Shown one piece after another: positions 1 through 5,736 of a stretch of 12,327 bases of DNA. A model generated the notes under the pieces. The model saw nothing but the letters and a program-made list of their open reading frames with translations, made no database searches and was not told the DNA's origin. The stretch lies in the NCBI GenBank assembly GCA_947165405.1, contig CAMVAG010000044.1, positions 1 to 12,327 of the forward strand, read 5' to 3'. This stretch comes from an uncultured Selenomonadales bacterium. GTDB lineage: Bacteria; Bacillota; Negativicutes; Selenomonadales; Selenomonadaceae. Both the position numbers and the translations under genes were made by a program. How positions within the stretch are numbered: the first letter of the stretch is position 1; each line of letters opens with the position of its first letter.

Positions 1-25
1 ATAAAACGTCGAGTCGTTCTTTCAT
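1..25 (-). CDS. tlyA: Start of probable TlyA-family RNA methyltransferase/hemolysin (partial)
   Basis: Only the first eight codons are inside the window. An ATG read from 25 to 23 on the minus strand begins M-K-E-R-L-D-V-L and runs off the edge. This matches the usual N-terminus of TlyA/YqxC proteins, which carry an S4 RNA-binding domain followed by an FtsJ-like methyltransferase domain and act on rRNA. The position also fits: in many Firmicutes tlyA lies directly downstream of dxs on the same strand, and here the dxs stop is 31 bases upstream. A weak GGTGA ribosome-binding site lies about four bases before the ATG. Eight residues plus context is thin evidence, so the identity is an inference. 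Confidence 0.5.
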
Positions 26-35
26 GTCGTCACCA

Positions 36-70
36 TAGCTTTCAGCTTTTCAATTCCTAATTCCTAATTG
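36..70. repeat. Heptamer-phased repeat across the dxs stop codon
   Basis: Five consecutive 7-base units in register: TAGCTTT, CAGCTTT, TCAATTC, CTAATTC, CTAATTG. The first two are the same units, read on the opposite strand, as the right arm of the repeat at 5693-5720. The array covers the end of dxs, including its TAG stop (59-57 on the minus strand), and most of the short gap before tlyA. Confidence 0.7.
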
Positions 71-1958
71 TCAAAAAGCCGAAAATTATTTCGTTGAGGC
101 GTTCGAGGATTCGTTGCGAAATTTTTTCCGCCGTCAAGCCGCACAAGTCCAAAAGTTCCGGGCGGGTGCCTTGCTCAATGAATTTGTCTTTAATGCCGAG
201 CCGGATGAGCGGCGTTGAAATTTTTTCGTCAGTCAAAAATTCTGCCACCGCCGAACCGTAGCCGCCGCTTAAAGTTCCCTCTTCGCACGTGACCAAAAGT
301 TTTACCTTCCGAGAAAAATTTTTTATAGGCTCCGTGTCGAAGGGCTTGACAAAGCGGGCGTTTATCACGTCGACCGAAATATTTTTTTCGCGAAGAATTT
401 TTGCTGCGTCCGAAGAAACTTTAACCATTGAGCCGACCGCGAAGATTGCAACTTCCGCCGAAGGATTTTGACAAACGACTTCAGCCTTGCCCCAAGAAAT
501 TTTTTGCGGTTGAGTTTCGACTTTGACGCCGAGCCCCGCGCCGCGAGGATAGCGAATCGCGACGGGGAAATTTTTTTCGAACGCCGCGAAAATCATTTGC
601 CGCAATTCGTTTTCGTCTTTGGGCGCGAGGATATTCATGTTGGGAATCGTCCGCAGGTAAGCCAAGTCGAATGCGCCGTGATGAGTTGCGCCGTCCTCGC
701 CGACGAGCCCCGCTCTGTCCAAGCAAAAAATTACGGGCAGATTTTGTAAGCAAACGTCGTGGAGAATTTGATCGTAAGCGCGTTGCATGAAAGTCGAATA
801 AATCGCGACGACGGGTTTGAGTCCGCCGGCAGCCATGCCCGCCGCCAAAGTTACGGCGTGTTCTTCGGCAATGCCCACGTCAAAAAATCTTTGCGGGAAT
901 TTTTCGGCGAACTTCTTCAAGCCGGTGCCCGAAGGCATTGCGGCGGTTATCGCGATAATTTTTTTGTCACGAGCCGCGCAGTCGATTACCGCTTGCGAAA
1001 AAATTTCCGTGTAACTCGGTGGCGATTTCTTCTTGAGAACTTGACCGGTTGCCTTGTCGAATTTTCCGACGCCGTGAAATTTTTCGGGCGAAGTTTCGGC
1101 GGGAGGATAACCTTTGCCTTTGGTCGTTGTCACGTGAATCAAAACGGGCGAATCAATTACGCCGACTTGCGAAAAAACAGCTTTCATGCCTTTGATGTCG
1201 TGCCCGTCAATCGGACCGAGATAAGTGAAGCCGAGCGTTTCGAAAATCGCGCCGGGAAAAATCGCGGCAGTCACTCCCGCACGAACGGAATTTGCGGCAA
1301 GCAAAATTTTTTCTCCGACGTCGCGGAAGGGAATATTTTTGACGAAGCCCTCGAATTCTTTTTTGGCGCGGTGATATTGCGGCTTGAGACGAATCTTGGA
1401 AAGGTATTCGCTCAACGCGCCGACGTTTTTGTCAATCGACATTTCGTTATCGTTTAGGACGACAAGCAAATTTTTTTTGAGTTGCCCCGCATGATTGAGA
1501 GCCTCGAACGCCATGCCGCCCGTTAAAGCTCCGTCGCCGATAACCGCGATGACCCGCGAAGATTTTTTTTCAAGTTCGGCAGCGATTAAAAGACCGAGCG
1601 CGGCACTGATTGAGGTTGAGGCATGACCTACGCCGAAAGAATCAAAAGGCGACTCGGCACGCTTCGGAAAGCCGGTAATGCCTCCCAAAGTCCGCAGTGT
1701 GTGGAAAGTGTCGCGTCGCCCTGTTAAAATTTTGTGCGTATAAGCTTGGTGCCCGACATCCCAGATGAGTTTGTCTTTGCTGAAGTCGAACACCGAATAA
1801 AGCGCAAGCGTCAACTCGACCGTGCCCAAGCTCGGTGCGAGGTGTCCGCCGTTTTTGGAGACCGTCGTCAAAATCAGCTCACGAATTTCGCCTGCCAATT
1901 CCTCAAGTTCAGTCAAGCTCATCTTTTGAAGTTGGGCGGGCGAAGTTAATCTTTTCAA
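57..1958 (-). CDS. dxs: 1-deoxy-D-xylulose-5-phosphate synthase
   Basis: A full-length DXP synthase of 633 residues. It condenses pyruvate and glyceraldehyde 3-phosphate with thiamine diphosphate in the cytoplasm, the first step of the MEP isoprenoid route, and also feeds thiamine and pyridoxal synthesis. The thiamine-diphosphate motif is visible as GDG at 141-143 with NDN at 169-171. Active-site histidines fall near 39 and 70, and the catalytic glutamate is E365 in GIAEEHA. The three expected domains (ThDP-binding, transketolase pyrimidine-binding, C-terminal) are all present. The start is uncertain: a TGA at 1982-1980 limits the frame, no ATG follows it, and the TTG at 1958 lies 17 bases after the only GGAG. 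The CTG at 1961 is an alternative. The last residues (about L-T-I-R-N) are encoded inside a heptamer repeat. It follows the small secreted-protein gene by 27 bases. Confidence 0.96.
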   Translation of the reverse strand: MKRLTSPAQLQKMSLTELEELAGEIRELILTTVSKNGGHLAPSLGTVELTLALYSVFDFSKDKLIWDVGHQAYTHKILTGRRDTFHTLRTLGGITGFPKRAESPFDSFGVGHASTSISAALGLLIAAELEKKSSRVIAVIGDGALTGGMAFEALNHAGQLKKNLLVVLNDNEMSIDKNVGALSEYLSKIRLKPQYHRAKKEFEGFVKNIPFRDVGEKILLAANSVRAGVTAAIFPGAIFETLGFTYLGPIDGHDIKGMKAVFSQVGVIDSPVLIHVTTTKGKGYPPAETSPEKFHGVGKFDKATGQVLKKKSPPSYTEIFSQAVIDCAARDKKIIAITAAMPSGTGLKKFAEKFPQRFFDVGIAEEHAVTLAAGMAAGGLKPVVAIYSTFMQRAYDQILHDVCLQNLPVIFCLDRAGLVGEDGATHHGAFDLAYLRTIPNMNILAPKDENELRQMIFAAFEKNFPVAIRYPRGAGLGVKVETQPQKISWGKAEVVCQNPSAEVAIFAVGSMVKVSSDAAKILREKNISVDVINARFVKPFDTEPIKNFSRKVKLLVTCEEGTLSGGYGSAVAEFLTDEKISTPLIRLGIKDKFIEQGTRPELLDLCGLTAEKISQRILERLNEIIFGFLTIRN

Positions 1959-1985
1959 CAGTCCCGTTTTAATCGCTCCTCAAAA

Positions 1986-2492
1986 TTAAATTCCTTCTGA
2001 ATCGATTCTTTTGTAAAGTTTGCCGTCGACAATCAACTTTGCCTCGTTGTATTCAACGTCGACGACGGAAGCAACCGGAATTTTAATCCAATTCGGTTCG
2101 GCGTTCGTGTAGTGCATTCCCGAAATCTCCGAGCCGCTTGCGGTGTAAGAGTCGCGGTCAGAAATGTGATAATATCTGTCGTTGCCTTCCACTTTGAATT
2201 GAATCGTTGTTATGTCATAGGAAAGGTTTTCGATACCCGCCGGCATAATGGAATAGTTGCGGTACCAATCAATCAGAGCGTTACGACCTTTGTCGCTGTA
2301 TTCCATGCGATAGACCGCGCTGAACGTGACGTCCTCTCTTTCTGCCGTCATTGAAGTGATTTGAACGGAATCCGTGTCGAAATAGATAACGTTATCGTCG
2401 TTGTCGGTGTAGATTTGTTGCCAATTAGCCGCCAACGCCGTCGCCGCACTCATCATGAAGATAAGCAACGTCGTCAAAAAAATTTTTCTCAT
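1986..2492 (-). CDS. Small secreted/periplasmic protein, possibly surface-adhesin-E-like
   Basis: A 168-residue protein with a clear signal peptide: M-R-K-I, a hydrophobic stretch to about residue 19, and an A-L-A-A cleavage region near 20-22. The mature part starts with N-W-Q-Q-I-Y and a Y-F-D-T-D-S segment near 37-42. This resembles small exported proteins built on the surface-adhesin-E-like fold (a W near the mature N-terminus, then an aromatic-x-D-x-x-S turn). That family link is tentative and no catalytic motif is visible. The ATG at 2492 is supported by AAGGAG nine bases upstream. The frame stays open back to 3050 but that extension is only antisense to nrdG. It lies 27 bases before dxs on the same strand, so the two may share a transcript. 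Confidence 0.72.
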   Translation of the reverse strand: MRKIFLTTLLIFMMSAATALAANWQQIYTDNDDNVIYFDTDSVQITSMTAEREDVTFSAVYRMEYSDKGRNALIDWYRNYSIMPAGIENLSYDITTIQFKVEGNDRYYHISDRDSYTASGSEISGMHYTNAEPNWIKIPVASVVDVEYNEAKLIVDGKLYKRIDSEGI

Positions 2493-2595
2493 TACAAACA
2501 ACTCCTTATAAAAATTTTGTCTATTATTCTGCGCAAGGCTTGAAAATTCCTTTCGTGTTGAAAATTTTTCATGCCGCGTTGCCGATAAAAATTCG

Positions 2596-2624
2596 TTGAC
2601 GCTCGCGAGGCGAAGAATTATAAT
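2596..2624 (+). promoter_or_regulatory. Sigma-70-type promoter of nrdG
   Basis: TTGACG at 2596-2601 and a perfect TATAAT at 2619-2624, separated by 17 bases. Transcription would be expected to start near 2631, leaving a leader of only about 15 bases that opens almost directly on the GGAGG ribosome-binding site at 2632-2636. Confidence 0.75.
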
Positions 2625-2645
2625 CGGCGGCGGAGGCTGATTAAT

Positions 2646-3140
2646 TTGCAGATTCGTATCGCGGGGCTTGTGCCGGAAAGTTTTGTGGACGGCGACGGAA
2701 TTCGTTTTGCAATTTTTATGCAAGGTTGCCTGCGTCATTGCGAGGGCTGCCACAATCCCGAAACACATGCGCTTGACGGCGGACGCCTCGTCGACACGAA
2801 CGAAATCATTTCCGCAATAAAAAAAAATCCTCTCTTGGACGGAATAACTTTGACGGGCGGCGAACCCTTTTTGCAAATCGACGCGGCGAACGAACTTGCC
2901 CGCGCCGCAAAAAATTTCGGACTCAATGTCTGGTGCTACACCGGCTTTAATTTTGAAGACTTGCCGCCCGAAGCCGCGCCTCTGCTTGAAAATATCGACG
3001 TGCTGATTGACGGAGCGTTTATCGAAAGTTTGAGGGACTTGGAATTGCAATTTCGAGGCTCAAGCAACCAGCGAATCATTGACATAAAAAAAACTCGCGA
3101 ACAAAAAAAAATCGTGCTCTGGTCGGAGGAGATTGACTGA
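2646..3140 (+). CDS. nrdG: Anaerobic ribonucleoside-triphosphate reductase activating protein
   Basis: A 164-residue radical-SAM protein. NrdG uses a [4Fe-4S] cluster and S-adenosylmethionine to generate the glycyl radical on NrdD, enabling dNTP synthesis without oxygen. The cluster motif is C28-x3-C32-x2-C35 followed by H-N, as in NrdG, and the SAM-contacting T-G-G-E-P lies at 70-74. The length is normal for the compact activase. The start is a TTG, supported by GGAGG nine bases upstream and by the near-consensus promoter just before it. No nrdD is adjacent in this window, unlike the common nrdD-nrdG arrangement, so its partner must be encoded elsewhere. The stop overlaps the ATG of the next gene by one base (TGATG), implying a shared transcript and coupled translation. 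Confidence 0.93.
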   Translation: MQIRIAGLVPESFVDGDGIRFAIFMQGCLRHCEGCHNPETHALDGGRLVDTNEIISAIKKNPLLDGITLTGGEPFLQIDAANELARAAKNFGLNVWCYTGFNFEDLPPEAAPLLENIDVLIDGAFIESLRDLELQFRGSSNQRIIDIKKTREQKKIVLWSEEID

Positions 3141-3430
3141 TGGAATTTGACGTTGCAGGGAGTTCGGTCGGCGAAGCATTTACCGGCGTTTTAAAAGTGC
3201 CGCCAATGGATGTGATAATCGGTTTGGTCGGCATTTTGTTTTTCGGGCTGATGCTCGGCGCGCTGCTTTATCTGCCCGTCGCCGAAAAAAATTCAAAGCT
3301 CTCGCTGGAAAAATTGAGCGGCGAAATTATTTGGCGATACAAACCCGATTGGATAATTTTCGTTTTAGGTTGCATTGCCTTCTTGTGCGTGAGCTTTTTA
3401 ATGGTCAGCGGGCTGTTGAGAGAAATTTAA
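3140..3430 (+). CDS. Small two-helix membrane protein of unknown function
   Basis: A 96-residue protein that I do not recognise. It has two predicted membrane helices, roughly residues 24-46 (rich in G, L, F) and 71-93 (starting after K-P-D-W). They are separated by a charged loop of about 24 residues containing A-E-K-N-S-K-L-S-L-E-K-L. There is no signal peptide and no cysteine or metal motif beyond two cysteines inside the second helix. The ATG overlaps the nrdG stop by one base, and a GGAGGAG stretch inside the end of nrdG provides a strong ribosome-binding site. It is therefore very likely translated with nrdG and is the last gene before a terminator. No link to ribonucleotide reduction is known to me. 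Confidence 0.75.
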   Translation: MEFDVAGSSVGEAFTGVLKVPPMDVIIGLVGILFFGLMLGALLYLPVAEKNSKLSLEKLSGEIIWRYKPDWIIFVLGCIAFLCVSFLMVSGLLREI

Positions 3431-3435
3431 TTTCG

Positions 3436-3458
3436 TGACGCCGAGCGCGTCATTTTTT
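3436..3458 (+). terminator. Intrinsic terminator after the nrdG operon
   Basis: A perfect 6-bp stem, TGACGC (3436-3441) with GCGTCA (3447-3452), a five-base loop and then six T residues (3453-3458). It starts five bases after the stop of the small membrane protein. The right arm contains the stop codon of the convergent gene ending at 3450, so the terminator is built into that gene's 3' end. Confidence 0.7.
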
Positions 3459-4511
3459 ATTTGTGGCTTGGTCGAGCCATTCTTTGAGGTAGTCGCCGAT
3501 TACTTTGACGACTTGCGATTCGCGAATCGTCCTTGCAATGTTCACAAATTTTACGCCGCCTTTGAAAACGTATTTGCCTATCAGCTCGCCGACCTTATCG
3601 GCAATCATCCTCGCGATAACGAACAAAATTATCGAAACTTTAATTCCCAAAACCGTCAATGCGATGCCGCCGAACAGAGGCAGGAGGAAAATCATTGCCA
3701 ACTTTATCAGCAGGAAAGAAAACGCCACGCTCACTGCCGCCCTTGCCAAACGGATAAACAGCGGTGCTTTTTGTCGAACCGTATTGCGTATGTCTTCGAA
3801 GGCAAGTTTCGGGTGGCGAATTGCTTTGACCAAAAAATTTCCCGTCCGCTTTGCATAGAACGTAAAAAATTCTCCGACCTTCTGGATAAGTTTGTTTATG
3901 TCCGTCGGGATGCTCGTTACCGTTGCCATTATTGTTTGCGGACTTAAATCCGTGAAGAAGCCGCGCATTGAATTGAAAGCCGTGCCCAAGACCGCCGGCG
4001 GTTTGCTCATGTTCGCGAGTGCGTCGGGTATCGGCAACGCCGGGATAAAAGCCATGACGACGTAAAGCACAATCGCCAGCACGCGACCCAATGCCATGCC
4101 CAAAAAATATTTTATGACGGCTTTTGGATTTCGTTTGAAGGCGGCGGGGAAGCTGCGGATTCTGCGCGGGACTTTGCGTTTGACTTTATCGATTTTCTTT
4201 TCGTTCTTTTTAGCCTCTGCCTCTTCGCGGGCAAGTTGCTCCTCATTTTCAATCTCCAGCGAACGCGAAAGCCGCATCATTTTCTGGAAGGCGTCGGCGA
4301 TATTTTTTTCCTGCTCTTTCATTCGCTCGTCAACTTCTTGGTCGAAAGAGCGCGTGACTTGAATCATTTTCTCGAACGCAATTTTTAAATCGTTTGATTT
4401 CGTCGTCTGCATCATTTTTTGCAAAGCGCGTTCGAGGTCGGATTGCTTTGTCGTCCGAATTATCAGTTGAAGATTTTTTTGCAAGTCGGTTTGTTTATTT
4501 TTTTCGTCCAC
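3450..4511 (-). CDS. Unrecognised membrane protein with N-terminal 16-residue repeats
   Basis: A 353-residue protein not recognised as a known family. Residues 9-56 hold three tandem repeats of 16 residues starting at D9, D25 and D41 (pattern D-L-x3-[LF]-x-K-[MI]-[MI]-x-x-T-[KR]-S). A degenerate fourth follows at about 73-87 after a charged insert. The repeats look amphipathic and helical. A highly charged E/K region (about 88-117) leads to one membrane helix at about 133-158 and a closely spaced pair at about 255-302, then a basic amphipathic tail. There is no signal peptide. The GTG at 4511 is preferred because GGAGGT lies six bases upstream. A TTG at 4529 overlaps the mqnC stop (TTGA) and would add six residues. 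It follows mqnC by 14 bases and is probably cotranscribed. A role in menaquinone metabolism cannot be inferred from this. Confidence 0.72.
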   Translation of the reverse strand: MDEKNKQTDLQKNLQLIIRTTKQSDLERALQKMMQTTKSNDLKIAFEKMIQVTRSFDQEVDERMKEQEKNIADAFQKMMRLSRSLEIENEEQLAREEAEAKKNEKKIDKVKRKVPRRIRSFPAAFKRNPKAVIKYFLGMALGRVLAIVLYVVMAFIPALPIPDALANMSKPPAVLGTAFNSMRGFFTDLSPQTIMATVTSIPTDINKLIQKVGEFFTFYAKRTGNFLVKAIRHPKLAFEDIRNTVRQKAPLFIRLARAAVSVAFSFLLIKLAMIFLLPLFGGIALTVLGIKVSIILFVIARMIADKVGELIGKYVFKGGVKFVNIARTIRESQVVKVIGDYLKEWLDQATNKK

Positions 4512-4517
4512 AGCTTC

Positions 4518-4523
4518 ACCTCC
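4518..4523 (-). promoter_or_regulatory. Ribosome-binding site deciding the GTG start at 4511
   Basis: GGAGGT on the minus strand, six bases before GTG at 4511. It lies downstream of the competing TTG at 4529, so it cannot serve that codon. Confidence 0.6.
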
Positions 4524-4525
4524 GC

Positions 4526-5548
4526 TCAAAAAGTTTTCAGCACCTCGTAGCGTGTATTTCGTTGCGCGGGAATTCTTCCTGCCGAACGAATCAAGTCAAT
4601 CATTTTGCGCGTCGACATTTCAAAGGAAGTGCCCGCCGCCCGCACGACATTTTCCTCCAACATGATTGAGCCCAAATCGTCCGCGCCGAAAGCTTGAGTC
4701 AACTGCCCGATACGTTCGCCCTGCGTGACCCAAGAGCCTTGAATGTGTTCGACGTTGTCCAAAAAAATTCTCGTCATTGAAAGCGTCTTCATGTAGTCTT
4801 GCGCGGAAACTTTTTCGCCGCCGAGAGCCGTGTTGAGCGGTTGATAAGTCCATGTGATAAAAGCTCGGAAGCCGCCCGTTTCGTCTTGGAGGTCGCGAAT
4901 TTTTTTCATGTGTTCAAGTCGTTGAGTCAAAGTCTCGCCGAAGCCGATAACCATCGTTGCGGTTGACTTCATGCCGATTGAGTGAGCCGCCCGCATGACT
5001 TTGAGCCAATCGTCCGTCATGATTTTTTTCGGAGAAATTTTTTTCCTTACCTCGTCGACAAGAATTTCTGCGCCGCCGCCGGGCAAGCTGTCCAATCCCG
5101 CCGCTTGAAGTCGTTTAAGCGTTTCCAAAATCGACAAGCCCGCGCCTCTTGCGAAGTGTTGAATTTCCGTCGCCGTGAACGAGTGAATCGTTATGTTGAA
5201 ATTTTTTTTGATGAGGCGGAGCATTTCCTCGTAATAGCTCAAAGGCAAATCGGGATGCAATCCGCCTTGAATCATGAGTTGAGTGCCGCCCGCCTCGACG
5301 GTCTCGCGAACCTTCCGCAAAATTTCTTCGTGCGTCAAAAGATACGCGCCGCTTTGATTTTTTCGACGGAAGAACGCGCAGAATTTGCATTCGTTCTTGC
5401 AAATGTTGGTGTAGTTAATATTTCGGTCGATTATGAAAGTTGTAACGTCGCCGAATTTTTTTTTGCGAATCGCGTCAGCCGCCTTGCCCAGCTCCAAAAG
5501 CTCTCCTTCCTCGAAAAATTTCAACGCTGCCGCTTGCGTCAATCTCAA
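4526..5548 (-). CDS. mqnC: Cyclic dehypoxanthinyl futalosine synthase
   Basis: A 340-residue radical-SAM enzyme of the futalosine route to menaquinone. It cyclises dehypoxanthine futalosine to the cyclic product. The cluster motif is C50-x3-C54-x2-C57 within the family's D-R-N-I-N-Y-T-N opening. Other family stretches are G-G-L-H-P-D-L, L-P-G-G-G-A-E-I-L, T-A-T-M-V-I-G-F-G-E-T and L-Q-D-E-T-G-G-F. These favour MqnC over the related MqnE or the F420 enzymes CofG/CofH. The start is a TTG at 5548 with AGGCG about seven bases upstream, and an in-frame TAA shortly before it excludes a longer protein. No other mqn gene is in the window. It is the first gene of a two-gene unit with the repeat-bearing membrane protein. 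Its presence suggests menaquinone-based anaerobic electron transfer. Confidence 0.93.
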   Translation of the reverse strand: MRLTQAAALKFFEEGELLELGKAADAIRKKKFGDVTTFIIDRNINYTNICKNECKFCAFFRRKNQSGAYLLTHEEILRKVRETVEAGGTQLMIQGGLHPDLPLSYYEEMLRLIKKNFNITIHSFTATEIQHFARGAGLSILETLKRLQAAGLDSLPGGGAEILVDEVRKKISPKKIMTDDWLKVMRAAHSIGMKSTATMVIGFGETLTQRLEHMKKIRDLQDETGGFRAFITWTYQPLNTALGGEKVSAQDYMKTLSMTRIFLDNVEHIQGSWVTQGERIGQLTQAFGADDLGSIMLEENVVRAAGTSFEMSTRKMIDLIRSAGRIPAQRNTRYEVLKTF

Positions 5549-5581
5549 ATCAATTCGCCTCGCTTAAAGTTCTTGCCCGCT

Positions 5582-5610
5582 ATTTTAAAGTTGAAAATCA
5601 ATCGGCGCAA
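5582..5610 (-). promoter_or_regulatory. Possible mqnC promoter
   Basis: On the minus strand, TTGCGC (5610-5605), a 17-base spacer and TAAAAT (5587-5582). The -10 matches the consensus at five of six positions but the -35 only at three. Spacing and placement before mqnC are reasonable. Confidence 0.35.
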
Positions 5611-5619
5611 GCCCTCTTG

Positions 5620-5647
5620 TTGACGAAATATTTTGCCGTGATAAAAT
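5620..5647 (+). promoter_or_regulatory. Probable rfbD promoter
   Basis: TTGACG at 5620-5625 and TAAAAT at 5642-5647 with a 16-base spacer. Transcription would start near 5654, so most of the heptamer inverted repeat (5649-5720) would lie in the leader of the rfbD mRNA. Confidence 0.6.
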
Positions 5648-5648
5648 T

Positions 5649-5720
5649 TAGCTGTTAGCTGTTAGCTGTTAGTGATTAGAAAAATTTTCCCGACAGCTGA
5701 CAGCTGAAAGCTGAAAGCTA
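5649..5720. repeat. Heptamer tandem arrays forming a large imperfect inverted repeat
   Basis: The left array is TAGCTGT three times (5649-5669) plus a degenerate fourth unit. The right array is ACAGCTG, ACAGCTG, AAAGCTG, AAAGCTA (5693-5720). The arrays are imperfect reverse complements, so the RNA or single-stranded DNA can fold into a hairpin of about 28 pairs with mismatches. The loop carries an AAAAATTTT tract. The right-arm units recur in reverse orientation at 36-49. Confidence 0.75.
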
Positions 5721-5723
5721 AAA

Positions 5724-5729
5724 AGGAGG
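5724..5729 (+). promoter_or_regulatory. Strong ribosome-binding site of rfbD
   Basis: AGGAGG with a seven-base spacer to the ATG at 5737. It begins four bases after the end of the heptamer inverted repeat, so folding of the leader could affect access to it. Confidence 0.7.
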
Positions 5730-5736
5730 TCACAAA

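Noticed and set aside
759..1457. Plus-strand open frame of 232 codons opposite dxs
   Set aside because: It is fully antisense to a conserved enzyme, with no ribosome-binding site or recognisable motif.
2493..3050. Upstream extension of the small secreted protein frame to a 354-residue protein
   Set aside because: It is antisense to nrdG. The ATG at 2492 has a good ribosome-binding site and opens directly on a signal peptide.
4982..5623. Plus-strand open frame of 213 codons opposite mqnC
   Set aside because: It is antisense to a conserved radical-SAM gene, and its composition (many R, F, N) is typical of a shadow frame.
5649..5720. CRISPR array
   Set aside because: The units are 7 bases with no spacers, so this is a tandem or inverted repeat, not a CRISPR array.
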